28,763 bases of DNA from CAZPWF01 sp964590725 (GCA_964590725.1 CAZPWF010000008.1:1-28763); one strand, 5' to 3'; positions 1 through 7,973 are shown, counted from the stretch's first letter. A program made the numbers and translations. Notes: generated by a model from the letters alone, not told the origin.

Positions 1-818
1 AAAACTTGTTGTTTTGATGGTTTTAGCTTTTTTTCAAAAACAATCATTGGATTTTTATATATTTCTTCGGCTGTCCAATTATACATATCTCGGGCTGTCT
101 GGAGTGGGATTCTCAACCTTTTAGGTATAAATACATACGATTTATCTGCGGCTTCCTGCCAGCACCTATAACGATCAATCTCGTCACGAACGAAATTATT
201 AAAAACATCTGGATTCGCACGGGCATTTTTTTGTGAAATCTCTTTTATGCCATGCTGTTTAAGTACGCTTTCCGGGAAGTAGCACCGACCTAGTTCGATA
301 TCTTCAGCGATATCACGAATAAAGTTAATCCATTGCATCGCCCTGCCCTGTAATTTTGCCCCTTCATATGACTCTACATTAAGTCCCAAAATACGCGCCA
401 TCATCAAACCTATAACTTCTGCAGAACCATAAACATACCAAAGGCTATCTTCAATTTGCTTGTATAATTTATTGTCTATGTCTGCTTGCATAGAATCTAA
501 AAAAGAATTGATCCACTCTTCATCAAAATTGTATTTTCGACTAACGTAAATTATGTTCTTTACTACCCTTTGGTCTATAGTGTCGCTTTCCGAAATATCG
601 GTACTAAAACTAACGTTATTTAAGGCCTCGTTCCAAGCCTGGCGTAATCTCATAAAATCATCTGCTTTTTGCGGTATCGCGTCAACATAATCATCAGCTA
701 CACGCACAAAACTATAAAGCTTAAAAACATCTTCCCTTACTTTTTTGGTGAAGAATTTTGAGCTTAAGTAATAAGTGGTACTACCTCTTTTAAATATATC
801 CTGCTCGGGGGTACTCAT
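1..818 (-). CDS. crtB: Phytoene synthase (partial, C-terminus outside window)
   Basis: This gene encodes a squalene/phytoene synthase-family enzyme, which condenses two geranylgeranyl diphosphates to phytoene, the first committed carotenoid step. I translated the reverse strand from the ATG at 818; 272 residues are visible before the window edge, against a usual family length near 300. The first Asp-rich motif is DDYVD at residues 42-46, inside RVADDYVD. The second is DIAED at 169-173, followed by ELGRCYFP, a typical phytoene synthase stretch. The upstream motif YYLSSKFF with a nearby Arg is also typical. Its ATG overlaps the TGA of the prenyl synthase gene by four bases (ATGA), so translation is probably coupled and the two enzymes pass substrate along. 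A squalene-type synthase is less likely from motif style, but a search would decide. crtI or other carotenoid genes would lie beyond base 1. Confidence 0.88.
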   Translation of the reverse strand, partial: MSTPEQDIFKRGSTTYYLSSKFFTKKVREDVFKLYSFVRVADDYVDAIPQKADDFMRLRQAWNEALNNVSFSTDISESDTIDQRVVKNIIYVSRKYNFDEEWINSFLDSMQADIDNKLYKQIEDSLWYVYGSAEVIGLMMARILGLNVESYEGAKLQGRAMQWINFIRDIAEDIELGRCYFPESVLKQHGIKEISQKNARANPDVFNNFVRDEIDRYRCWQEAADKSYVFIPKRLRIPLQTARDMYNWTAEEIYKNPMIVFEKKLKPSKQQV

Positions 819-1918
819 GACTCACGTGCTAAAAGATATTGAGCTAATCCATTCAAGAATGAAACGCCTTCTGGAGTCCAACGGTTTGATTCTGAATGCA
901 AAGTATTTAGTGCTATATCAACATGCTTTTTAGCTTCGGCTTGCGCATATACAAGAGCTCCAGATTGCGTGATCGCTCCCTTGCAGCACTCAAACTCGGC
1001 AGGAGTTATATCTCTGTTGCCAAGCATCTGAACTAAAAAATTACGGTCTGCATCACTGGCGTTGCGGAGTGCGTATGCTGTCAGTAGTGTCCTCTTACCT
1101 TCCCGTATATCATCCATTGGGCTTTTACCACTATCAAACTCCGTACCAAAAATACCTAAAATATCGTCTGTTATTTGAAACGCTTTACCAGCATGAATAG
1201 CATATTCAGTTATCGCATCGGTTACATGACAATCAGCGCCAGCCAACACCATTCCAACATGCAGCGGGTTTAAAAACGTATAGTGTGCGGTTTTCCATTC
1301 CAGAACACGATCTATATCAAGATCACTCACCTTAGCAACGACTTCATTAAATATATCATTAGTTTGTCCGTGAGCAGTAACCAGCATAGTTCTGTTTACA
1401 ATACTGACAGTTTTTAGACGAAGATCTTCGTCTACCGGCAGATTAGCAAGTAACATTTGTGCAGCATGGGCACCACTAAGTGCTGCGTTTAGTGCCACAG
1501 AAATTCCAAAATGATCACTATCGCCTGCAAGCTCTTTCTTGTGGTGATAATCGGCAAGGATAACATGTGCCGCTGGGCCTCCTCTACGAACTAAAGATCT
1601 GTCTTGAATGTCATCAATTATCAAAATATAGGCATGAATCATTTCTATGGCACGCGCTGCTATACGAATCATTTCCGCGTCTTTGCCACCTGACATTTCA
1701 TATCCAAGACACACCAGCGCACCACGAATTCTCTTTCCTCCTCGCTCTAAAATGCTTAAAAATGCGTCGATTTCAATTCTTGAGTTCTTGCCAAACTGCT
1801 GAAGGGTGGAAGTTTGGATCTGTTTAGTATATGCCTTGATGTCTTCATCAATAAGTTTCTTATACAGACTCAGCGATTTTTTAAAAACATCAATATCTTG
1901 GACAGATTTAGTATTCAT
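815..1918 (-). CDS. crtE: Short-chain polyprenyl diphosphate synthase, probably geranylgeranyl diphosphate synthase
   Basis: The 367-residue product is a trans-isoprenyl diphosphate synthase of the polyprenyl_synt family. It adds isopentenyl diphosphate units to an allylic primer using two Asp-rich magnesium sites. The first is DDIQD at residues 102-106, followed by the RRGGPAAH stretch; the second is DDILG at 251-255. GGKRIRG near 60-66 is the conserved substrate-binding Lys/Arg segment. The residue five before the first motif is Tyr97; in archaeal-type enzymes an aromatic there stops elongation around C15-C20, which with crtB next door argues for C20 (inference). The N-terminus is about 30 residues longer than compact homologues. 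A TATAAT at 1927-1932 (reverse strand) lies eight bases before the ATG, inside the 3' part of the upstream gene and the gap, so this gene may also have its own leaderless start. Confidence 0.88.
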   Translation of the reverse strand: MNTKSVQDIDVFKKSLSLYKKLIDEDIKAYTKQIQTSTLQQFGKNSRIEIDAFLSILERGGKRIRGALVCLGYEMSGGKDAEMIRIAARAIEMIHAYILIIDDIQDRSLVRRGGPAAHVILADYHHKKELAGDSDHFGISVALNAALSGAHAAQMLLANLPVDEDLRLKTVSIVNRTMLVTAHGQTNDIFNEVVAKVSDLDIDRVLEWKTAHYTFLNPLHVGMVLAGADCHVTDAITEYAIHAGKAFQITDDILGIFGTEFDSGKSPMDDIREGKRTLLTAYALRNASDADRNFLVQMLGNRDITPAEFECCKGAITQSGALVYAQAEAKKHVDIALNTLHSESNRWTPEGVSFLNGLAQYLLARES

Positions 1919-1926
1919 TTAAGTTA

Positions 1927-1932
1927 ATTATA
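1927..1932 (-). promoter_or_regulatory. Candidate -10 for crtE (leaderless)
   Basis: Perfect TATAAT on the reverse strand, eight bases upstream of the crtE ATG at 1918. No convincing -35 is seen. It may allow crtE-crtB expression independent of the dnaG-rpoD promoter. Confidence 0.4.
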
Positions 1933-1938
1933 ATTGCT

Positions 1939-2541
1939 CTAGTCTGTTAGCCCTAACATCTTTTTAGAATAGACTTTAAATTGGTCGATATTGTCACCAT
2001 CATTCTGAAGAAAAATATCTGCGCGCTCTTTAACCGCAGCCATGTTAAGTGTCGCTTCATCACCGACTGGATGCATTTCACGCTCTTCGTGTGATAAAAA
2101 TTCGTCAAAGGTTATGTCGTCTTCTATAGCACGACCCCTAGCGTGTGCGTTTGCATTTACGCGCTCATAACGAACATGAGGATCAGCATCGACCCAAATT
2201 TGCTTGCCACCCAATTCATGTATTCGATCAGCTTCTCCAGGATGTCGCAAACTACCCACTATCATGCCGTCAAACTCAGAAATATGATCCTTATAATACT
2301 CGTATGCTCGATCCACTATAGCCGACATGCCGTACTCACGACGCCATTCAGCACTTAGTTTTGACTTATGCTCTCGATCTGTAGGCCATCCACGCTTTAC
2401 TAATTCAGTAGAAAGCATGTCAGTTGCAGACGCAACGTAATAATTATGACTTTCCTTTAACATTGCGGCTACCGTATCTTTACCGCTACCGTTAGTTCCA
2501 CCTAAACCAAAAATAGAAACATTACTCTTCATTTTTTTCAT
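1939..2541 (-). CDS. P-loop nucleoside/nucleotide kinase-like protein (dephospho-CoA kinase-like fold)
   Basis: The 200-residue product begins with a Walker A loop, GTNGSGKDT at residues 15-23. The GSGKDT form is typical of small-metabolite kinases of the adenylate kinase/dephospho-CoA kinase/AAA_18 group rather than of ABC or AAA+ proteins. A lid-like basic segment (HARGRAIEDD) and a WVDADPHVRYERV stretch, the usual base-binding beta strand followed by an Arg, fit this fold. The substrate cannot be named from sequence. The gene sits 20 bases before crtE; a role in isoprenoid precursor phosphorylation is possible but is only a guess from position. The first ATG is chosen because GAGG lies nine bases before it; a second ATG three codons in is possible. 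It overlaps the upstream 40-residue gene by 20 bases. Confidence 0.65.
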   Translation of the reverse strand: MKKMKSNVSIFGLGGTNGSGKDTVAAMLKESHNYYVASATDMLSTELVKRGWPTDREHKSKLSAEWRREYGMSAIVDRAYEYYKDHISEFDGMIVGSLRHPGEADRIHELGGKQIWVDADPHVRYERVNANAHARGRAIEDDITFDEFLSHEEREMHPVGDEATLNMAAVKERADIFLQNDGDNIDQFKVYSKKMLGLTD

Positions 2542-2644
2542 TTGATTTTACCTCTTTTTTACGTCTAAGAATTATCATTGGTCCTAGAATACAAACAGCA
2601 ATAATGCTTGGTAAAAACACAAAAAATATCAAAGCTACAAGCAT
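2522..2644 (-). CDS. Small single-pass membrane peptide, 40 residues
   Basis: Reverse-strand reading from the ATG at 2644 gives a 40-residue peptide: about 26 hydrophobic residues beginning MLVALIFFVF, then a basic RRKKEVK stretch and an acidic tail. This is the layout of a one-helix membrane protein with a cytoplasmic basic end. It starts six bases after the rpoD stop and its 3' end overlaps the start of the kinase-like gene by 20 bases in another frame, so it fills the only gap in the operon exactly. No Shine-Dalgarno site is visible and translation would be re-initiation after rpoD. No family is recognised. It could be a chance reading frame, but its placement and clean hydrophobic pattern argue for a gene. 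Confidence 0.5.
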   Translation of the reverse strand: MLVALIFFVFLPSIIAVCILGPMIILRRKKEVKSNEKNEE

Positions 2645-2650
2645 GGTTGT

Positions 2651-3778
2651 TTACTTGATGTAGTCGTGAAGCTTCTTACTGTCTTTGTGCTTGCGAAGCT
2701 TTGCTAGCGCCTTAGCCTCAATCTGCCGGATACGTTCACGGGTCACGCTAAATTCTTGTCCAACCTCTTCGAGTGTATGACTTTTGCCGTCTTCTAGCCC
2801 GAAACGAAGTTTTAGGATCTTCTGCTCTCTTTCAGTCAGGCTACCTAACATGTCTTTGACATGCTCTTTGAGTAGTTGATTTGTCGCTGATTCTTCTGGT
2901 GAAACAGTATCTTCATCCTCAATAAAGTCAGCCAAGACCGAATCTTCTTCGTCGTCACGCACACTAGCGTCAAGACTAGAAATATCCTGCTTGATCTTCA
3001 TTATGTGTTCAACTTTTTCGACGTCTATTTCCATGGCTTTAGCAATTTCTTCGTTAGTTGGCTCTCGGTTAAGTTCCTGAGTCAATCTACGCTGTGTACG
3101 AAGTAATTTGTTAATCGTTTCCACCATGTGCACTGGAATACGAATCGTTCGTGCCTGGTCAGCAATTGCGCGCGTAATAGCTTGGCGAATCCACCATGTT
3201 GCGTAAGTACTAAACTTGAATCCTTTGTCTGGATCAAATTTTTCAACCGCCCGAAGTAACCCTGTGTTTCCTTCTTGGATCAAATCGAGAAGATCCAATC
3301 CGCGGCCCACGTAACGCTTTGCAATCGACACCACCAAACGCATGTTTGCCTCTGCCATTTTATCTTTGGCGTCTTTGTCTCCTGCCACCACTCGCTGAGC
3401 AAGTGCTAACTCTTCTTCTGCATTCAGAAGCGGAATTTTACCTATTTCGCGCAAGTACAATCGTACGGAGTCGTCAGCTATATCATCTAGGTAAACAGGC
3501 TCTGTTACGTCAACCTCTTCCTCTTCTTCGTCTGCAGCCCAACCGTCATTAAATGAGCCGGTTGGCTCATCTGCGACAACAACTTCAATACTAAGGTCTG
3601 CTAGCTCCGTATAGAGACGATCCAATAAATCAACGTTTTCTGGCTTGTCTGGTATTTTGCTCAAAATTTCTTTTTGCTTAACCTTGCCTGCCTTTTTTGC
3701 AGATTCAATAATTTCTTGTTTCACTTGCTCTAGAGACTTGTCGTCACTTGTTACTTCAACCTTTGGCTTTTTGGCCAT
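2651..3778 (-). CDS. rpoD: Primary RNA polymerase sigma factor (RpoD/SigA)
   Basis: The 375-residue product is the housekeeping sigma-70 factor. An acidic, Lys-rich N-terminal region 1.1-like segment (residues 1-95, with EEEEE at 84-88) is followed by region 1.2 (DDSVRLYLREIGKIPLL, about 102-118), region 2 including DLIQEGNTGLLRAVEKF and the -10-binding TYATWWIRQAITRAI (about 165-205), region 3, and region 4 with the helix-turn-helix VTRERIRQIEAKALAKLR near the C-terminus for -35 contact. The length matches SigA of Gram-positives rather than the larger E. coli RpoD. The start overlaps the end of dnaG by 23 bases and has a very strong Shine-Dalgarno site, AAGGAGGT, six bases before the ATG inside the dnaG coding region, which fixes the start. 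This is the classic dnaG-rpoD macromolecular synthesis operon without rpsU. Confidence 0.97.
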   Translation of the reverse strand: MAKKPKVEVTSDDKSLEQVKQEIIESAKKAGKVKQKEILSKIPDKPENVDLLDRLYTELADLSIEVVVADEPTGSFNDGWAADEEEEEVDVTEPVYLDDIADDSVRLYLREIGKIPLLNAEEELALAQRVVAGDKDAKDKMAEANMRLVVSIAKRYVGRGLDLLDLIQEGNTGLLRAVEKFDPDKGFKFSTYATWWIRQAITRAIADQARTIRIPVHMVETINKLLRTQRRLTQELNREPTNEEIAKAMEIDVEKVEHIMKIKQDISSLDASVRDDEEDSVLADFIEDEDTVSPEESATNQLLKEHVKDMLGSLTEREQKILKLRFGLEDGKSHTLEEVGQEFSVTRERIRQIEAKALAKLRKHKDSKKLHDYIK

Positions 3779-5534
3779 TAGAAACCTCCTTGGCTTTTTT
3801 TAGTAAAGCGTCTAGCGCCTTAGCTTCTTGTAATAAATCTTGTGTTTGCGTATCTGTTGTCGTCCGCATTTGGACCGATAAATCGTGTTTTTTCGTTTTT
3901 ACATATTGTTCTACGAGACGGACCTGCAATCTTTCAGCTTCGTTTGTCAGCTCAAGTTCATCAAGCGACTGGTACAACGTCTCATATTGTAGTGTTAACA
4001 TTTTGACATAATCGATGACTTTTCTCAAGTCCTTCAGTTGAACCTCGTCACCTGTAAACTCCGGGTGTGTCTGCAAAAATACTAAAACGGTTTGGGCGTC
4101 ATCACTCAAAAGCATTCCTTTAGTAATTAATCCAAGGTATTTCCGTAAGATCGGCCGCATAAGCGTAAGCGCCAACAAATGGTCCTGAGTTTTTGTTAAA
4201 TCTACCGCTAATTCTTTGCTCTGTTTAGCAACCGTGACTTTGCGACGCGGTGAAGATGTGTCACTAACGTCATTACCCATTTTGGATATTAATGCCTCCT
4301 TAGTTGCACCTATAATTCCAGCAATTTTATCAACATAGTGATCACGTTCAACATCATCGGTAATTTTACGTACAACACCAAGTACTATGTCGCTAAATTG
4401 ACGCTTGCCAGATGCGGTGCTTAGATCAAGCTGCGATTGGTAATGTTCAATTAGCCAATCTAGTGCTGGTTGCGAATTATTTATTGCAGCTTTCCAAAGT
4501 TCCGGGTCTTTCTTGATGAGTTCGTCCGGGTCTTTGCCACTTGGAATTGTAATCATATTCAGCGTTACGCCAACTTTACCAGCAATAGGTATAGCCCTTT
4601 CTGTGGCATTCAGTCCGGCACGGTCTTGATCGAAGGCCAATCTAACGTCACCAGAAAAGCGATGTAGAGCTTTTAGCTGCATCTCAGTCAAAGCGGTGCC
4701 CGCGGTTGCGACAACATTAGTTACTCCTGCCTGATGGCTCGCTATAACATCAAGATTTCCCTCAACCAGTACACTAAATTCTTGCTTGCGAATAGCGTCT
4801 TTTGCCAAATCTAACCCATATACATGGCGACTTTTATCATACAAAACAGTTTGTGGCGTATTGATATATTTGGGCGCATTTGGATCTTCTTCAAGAATCC
4901 GCGCAGTAAAGCCAACAACCCTACCTTGAGGGTCGCACAAAGGAATCATTAGACGCCCCCTGAACATGTCAGATGTTCCACTCATCCGATCAGTACTCAA
5001 GCCAGCATTCTTAATGTCTTTGTCGCTTACATTTTTTGATCGCAAGAACTTGACTAATGCGTCGCCGTTGTTTGGCGAATAACCCAATTTAAATAGTAGT
5101 GCCGTTTCTTTGGTGTAGCCTCGCGTCTTTAATACATAATCGAGAGTTTTACTGTTTTTACTAAACTGAACTTGATAGAACTTCGTCGCCAGCTCCATGA
5201 CCTCGTAGCAACGATCTTTTTGTTTAGAAACACTCGCAGAGTGACTGCTTTGATACTGTGACAAATCGACACCAGCTTTTCTGGCAAGCAGTTCCAACGC
5301 GGCCTTAAAATCTAATCCCTCCACTTCCATTACGAAACTAAATACATTACCACCCTTACCTGAAGAAAAATCATGCCAGATCTGTTTTTCTGGACTCACC
5401 ATAAAGCTAGGTGTTTTTTCGTTACTAAATGGGCTCAATCCCTTGAAATTACGACCAGCACGCTTAAGCTGAACGTACTCAGCAACAACATCCTCTATAT
5501 TCAGTCTAGATTTTACTTCTTCAACAGCGTCCAT
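3756..5534 (-). CDS. dnaG: DNA primase DnaG with degenerate zinc-binding domain
   Basis: The 592-residue product is the bacterial replication primase. The N-terminal domain keeps the fold signature (PFSNEKTPSF, then HDFSSGKGGNVFSF, residues 35-67), but the four zinc ligands of the usual CHC2 domain are replaced: Ser34 and Ser37 where C and H are expected, Asp55 and Ser58 where two Cys are expected. The TOPRIM catalytic core is intact: VEGNLDVI with Glu258 and Asp262, and FDQDRAG with Asp302 and Asp304. The RNA polymerase domain motif around 180-245 (FRGRLMIP, GFTAR) is present. A C-terminal helicase-binding-like region of about 150 residues follows. It is first in the chain dnaG-rpoD-small peptide-kinase-crtE-crtB. 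A -35/-10 pair lies directly upstream with the -10 six bases from the ATG. Confidence 0.96.
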   Translation of the reverse strand: MDAVEEVKSRLNIEDVVAEYVQLKRAGRNFKGLSPFSNEKTPSFMVSPEKQIWHDFSSGKGGNVFSFVMEVEGLDFKAALELLARKAGVDLSQYQSSHSASVSKQKDRCYEVMELATKFYQVQFSKNSKTLDYVLKTRGYTKETALLFKLGYSPNNGDALVKFLRSKNVSDKDIKNAGLSTDRMSGTSDMFRGRLMIPLCDPQGRVVGFTARILEEDPNAPKYINTPQTVLYDKSRHVYGLDLAKDAIRKQEFSVLVEGNLDVIASHQAGVTNVVATAGTALTEMQLKALHRFSGDVRLAFDQDRAGLNATERAIPIAGKVGVTLNMITIPSGKDPDELIKKDPELWKAAINNSQPALDWLIEHYQSQLDLSTASGKRQFSDIVLGVVRKITDDVERDHYVDKIAGIIGATKEALISKMGNDVSDTSSPRRKVTVAKQSKELAVDLTKTQDHLLALTLMRPILRKYLGLITKGMLLSDDAQTVLVFLQTHPEFTGDEVQLKDLRKVIDYVKMLTLQYETLYQSLDELELTNEAERLQVRLVEQYVKTKKHDLSVQMRTTTDTQTQDLLQEAKALDALLKKAKEVSNGQKAKG

Positions 5535-5540
5535 GACTCT

Positions 5541-5569
5541 AGTATCAAGTAGAAAGTACTATGTAGCAA
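5541..5569 (-). promoter_or_regulatory. dnaG operon promoter (leaderless)
   Basis: Reverse strand: TTGCTA at 5564-5569, a 17-base spacer, GATACT at 5541-5546, then six bases to the dnaG ATG at 5534. Transcription should start at or within a base of the start codon. Confidence 0.5.
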
Positions 5570-5587
5570 GTATAAGAATTATACTGT

Positions 5588-6313
5588 TTAGGCGGCACGT
5601 ACTGTCGTATCGACCTCATTTGTTTTTTGCTCAATAAGCTCGAGTGTTGAATTAATCACAGATGCTGCCTGACTCTCAGTCAATTCTAAACGTTGTGAGC
5701 CACGTGCCGCAATATCTGGAGATGACTGGATTGCGCCACCTGATATGTTTCCACGGTTATTAGAAGCGGTCACTATGAAAGCCTCCACTTTCTTAATTTC
5801 TCCGTCATTGTCGAGTACATCACTTTCAAAATGTAATTTTGGAGGACCAAAATCCAAGAAGCTAACACTCGAGTGTTTTGTTCTTCCGTCATGAGTCAAC
5901 TCACTTGCGCCCACACTCACAACTCTACCGTCAGAAGTCCTATGCGCATAAATCTCACTACCATCAGCCAACCTTCTCTTGGCGCGTATAACTTTATTTG
6001 GCAAAACTTCACCGCCGCCAGATAAATCGATAATTCGATCTCCGAGTTCTTGTTGTTTTTCAACAACATATTCAGCAGTTGGTTTATCTACTTCTATTGC
6101 AGTTAATAAATCAAGCTCCAAGCCTTCCTGTATGCTAGACAGTAACCCAGCCCCCCACTGTTCTTCAGCCTCGGCACTTACTTCAGCAGGCGCACCAAAG
6201 CCTTCCCATTTTCCGGCTGCTGCTGCTCTGTCTGCCTGCAATTCAGCAAGTTTATCCCCTTCTGTTCTTTTATATTCTAGTTCTGGTGACTGATTAATTT
6301 GATTTTCTTTCAT
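5588..6313 (-). CDS. Hypothetical acidic soluble protein
   Basis: The product from the ATG at 6313 has 241 residues and no recognised family. It has a charged, Ala/Glu-rich N-terminal half rich in predicted helix (about residues 10-90), then a more beta-like middle (ADGSEIYAHRTSDGRVVSVG, HSSVSFLDFG, KKVEAFIV), and a C-terminal helix with SQAASVINSTLELIEQKTNEV. No signal peptide, membrane segment or cysteine pattern is seen. An in-frame ATG at 6349 would add 12 residues, but a good promoter places its -10 at 6340-6345, inside those codons, so the shorter start is preferred. It is divergent from the membrane protein at 6424 and follows nothing else. Function unknown. Confidence 0.75.
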   Translation of the reverse strand: MKENQINQSPELEYKRTEGDKLAELQADRAAAAGKWEGFGAPAEVSAEAEEQWGAGLLSSIQEGLELDLLTAIEVDKPTAEYVVEKQQELGDRIIDLSGGGEVLPNKVIRAKRRLADGSEIYAHRTSDGRVVSVGASELTHDGRTKHSSVSFLDFGPPKLHFESDVLDNDGEIKKVEAFIVTASNNRGNISGGAIQSSPDIAARGSQRLELTESQAASVINSTLELIEQKTNEVDTTVRAA

Positions 6314-6339
6314 TTTTGATTTTGCTATTTCCTGGCTAC

Positions 6340-6368
6340 AATCTAACATACTTATGCTTTTTTGTCAA
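6340..6368 (-). promoter_or_regulatory. Promoter of the acidic orphan gene
   Basis: Reverse strand: perfect TTGACA at 6363-6368, 17-base spacer, TAGATT at 6340-6345. Predicted start of transcription near 6333, which supports a translation start at 6313 rather than 6349. Confidence 0.6.
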
Positions 6369-6378
6369 TTTAATGCTC

Positions 6379-6407
6379 TTGAGGACTTGCTACTTAACAC
6401 CTATAAA
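6379..6407 (+). promoter_or_regulatory. Promoter of the membrane orphan at 6424
   Basis: TTGAGG at 6379-6384, 17-base spacer, TATAAA at 6402-6407. The predicted transcription start near 6414 lies after the in-frame ATG at 6412, leaving the ATGs at 6418 or 6424. No Shine-Dalgarno site fits in the remaining leader. Confidence 0.6.
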
Positions 6408-6423
6408 TTGTATGCTAATGCTT

Positions 6424-7068
6424 ATGGATCCGAACACACCTCAAGCGCCTCCACCACTCAATCAACAACAAATGTCCCAGGGGAGTAACCCGTATGACTT
6501 TATTACTAATCCTGGTGTCGCTAAGAAAAAAAGTCTAATACCCCTTCCAACTGGCGGCTCAAAGACAGCAAAAGTGCTAATTATAGTCGTAATAATAACT
6601 ATTTTGATCGTGACTGCAGCAATAGTTTCTAGTTTTCTTGGCAAAGCCGACAAGGAAGTCCAACTACAATTAACAAGCGCCATTAAACAACAAAAAGAAC
6701 TAATAAGGTTATCTGACATTGCACTAAAAAAAGCTAGGACAGCTGAGGCAAAGAATCTAGCCATCACTACTCAGCTGACCCTTACTAGCGAGCAGTCAGC
6801 CCTTCAAAGCTCCGCAAAAACCCTCGGTGTAAAAGTAGACGCCAAGTCACTCGCTAACAGTGAATCCAAAAAGAATGATGAGCTACTAACGAAAGCTGAA
6901 CAATTTAACAAATTTGACGAAGTATTCCTAGATACTATTCGCGGAGATCTTACAGACTACGCCAAAACAGTTCAGTCTGCCTACAAAGGCACAACCAACA
7001 AAAAAGCTAAAGACGCACTCGCTGCTCAATATAAGGCTGCGGCCATTTTGGCAAACTACAAAGACTAA
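6424..7068 (+). CDS. Hypothetical single-pass membrane protein with extracytoplasmic helical domain
   Basis: The 214-residue product starts with a Pro/Gln/Asn-rich cytoplasmic tail (MDPNTPQAPPPLNQQQ), then one transmembrane helix (about residues 55-78, KVLIIVVIITILIV), then a Lys/Ala-rich helical domain of about 135 residues to the end, probably outside the membrane. No catalytic motif or known family is recognised. The start at 6424 is chosen because the promoter -10 ends at 6407, which rules out the more distant in-frame ATGs upstream; 6418 is an alternative two codons longer. The layout (proline-rich N-tail, one helix, helical outer domain) recalls many small CPR surface-anchored proteins, but this is a likeness of architecture only. 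Confidence 0.75.
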   Translation: MDPNTPQAPPPLNQQQMSQGSNPYDFITNPGVAKKKSLIPLPTGGSKTAKVLIIVVIITILIVTAAIVSSFLGKADKEVQLQLTSAIKQQKELIRLSDIALKKARTAEAKNLAITTQLTLTSEQSALQSSAKTLGVKVDAKSLANSESKKNDELLTKAEQFNKFDEVFLDTIRGDLTDYAKTVQSAYKGTTNKKAKDALAAQYKAAAILANYKD

Positions 7069-7084
7069 TAAGATCTATGAGGCG

Positions 7085-7429
7085 TTATTTAATAGTCGGG
7101 AATGGCTCGTCAATACCAGCTACAAGATCGTAACTATGACGAATGAAGCCTTGGATTTCCTCCCACGGCAACTGGCCGCTTAAGATAATTGTATTCCAAT
7201 GTTTTTTATTAAGATGATAGCCTTCCAGGACAGTTTCATACTTTTCTCTTAACAGTTTCGCTAATAATGGATCGCATTTTAGACTAATCCTAACCGGGTC
7301 TTTGCCTTCAGCTATGAGCGCAAACATCTTATCACCTACTTTATAAACCGATACTTCTTCGCCAAAAGGGTAATCTAGCCACGCGTTTGGCATGCTTAAA
7401 ATATAATCTTCTACAGTCTTATGATCCAT
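7085..7429 (-). CDS. MmcQ/YjbR family protein
   Basis: The 114-residue product matches the MmcQ/YjbR family, small proteins with a double-wing CyaY-like fold proposed to bind DNA, of no established cellular role. Seen here are the family hallmarks: an early PFG (LDYPFGEEVSVYKVGDKMFALI), the central ISLKCDPLLAKLLREKY, and the late GYHLNKKHWNTIIL segment. The length is typical. It overlaps the end of orn by 11 bases and is certainly cotranscribed with it. It converges on the membrane orphan with 16 bases between stops and no visible terminator. Confidence 0.85.
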   Translation of the reverse strand: MDHKTVEDYILSMPNAWLDYPFGEEVSVYKVGDKMFALIAEGKDPVRISLKCDPLLAKLLREKYETVLEGYHLNKKHWNTIILSGQLPWEEIQGFIRHSYDLVAGIDEPFPTIK

Positions 7430-7973
7430 TTCGAAGCCACTCTAAGTAATGTTGTAGTTCTGCAATCGAGGCCTGAATATCATCGAAAGCGCGATGTGCG
7501 TCATTTTTCTCAAACTCGTAGCCGTGCTTGCCTTGCATTATAATTTTAAGTGTCGTTACATCCAGCATTCTATAATGCAATTTCAGATCAAGTGCGGGCA
7601 TCCAGAACTTAATAAAATTCCTGTCATTGTGTATAGAGTTACCTGCTAAAATGGCTGGTTCACCATTAAAGTGTTCGTCAACAAGCTTGATTATTTCCTG
7701 CTCGACTACTTTTAAGTCTTTGCCTTTTTCGAGACCGTCGATAAACTGGTCACGGTTAGCTGGATAGTCTTTCCACCAAATATTTTTTTGCATTCTATCT
7801 ACAACTGTTTGTCGATCTTGTTTTATCCTAGCTTCGTAACTACCCAGAGTAACAAAATTAAAATCTGTAATTTCTGCGGCTATCTCTAGCAATACGTCGC
7901 TTTCAACTTCAAGTCCGGTCATCTCTAGATCAACCCAGAAGAGTTTGGTGGGAATTGTTTTTTTATCAATCAT
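7419..7973 (-). CDS. orn: Oligoribonuclease (DEDDh 3'-5' exoribonuclease)
   Basis: The 184-residue product is Orn, which degrades di- to pentanucleotides to mononucleotides at the end of RNA decay and also clears linear pGpG. The DEDDh exonuclease motifs are all present: WVDLEMTGLE near the N-terminus (Asp and Glu), NSIHNDRNF in the middle (Asp), LDVTTLK (typical segment), and AHRAFDDI near the C-terminus (catalytic His and Asp). The length is the family norm of about 180. It is first in a two-gene unit with the YjbR-like gene. A TATACT lies seven bases before the ATG, so its mRNA should be leaderless. The start region is only 42 bases from the divergent vanY-like gene. Confidence 0.93.
   Translation of the reverse strand: MIDKKTIPTKLFWVDLEMTGLEVESDVLLEIAAEITDFNFVTLGSYEARIKQDRQTVVDRMQKNIWWKDYPANRDQFIDGLEKGKDLKVVEQEIIKLVDEHFNGEPAILAGNSIHNDRNFIKFWMPALDLKLHYRMLDVTTLKIIMQGKHGYEFEKNDAHRAFDDIQASIAELQHYLEWLRNGS

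Noticed and set aside
5979..6293. 104-residue plus-strand Ser-rich reading frame
   Set aside because: It is the antisense of the acidic orphan gene with a promoter of its own; Ser/Pro composition is the mirror of Glu/Ala codons.
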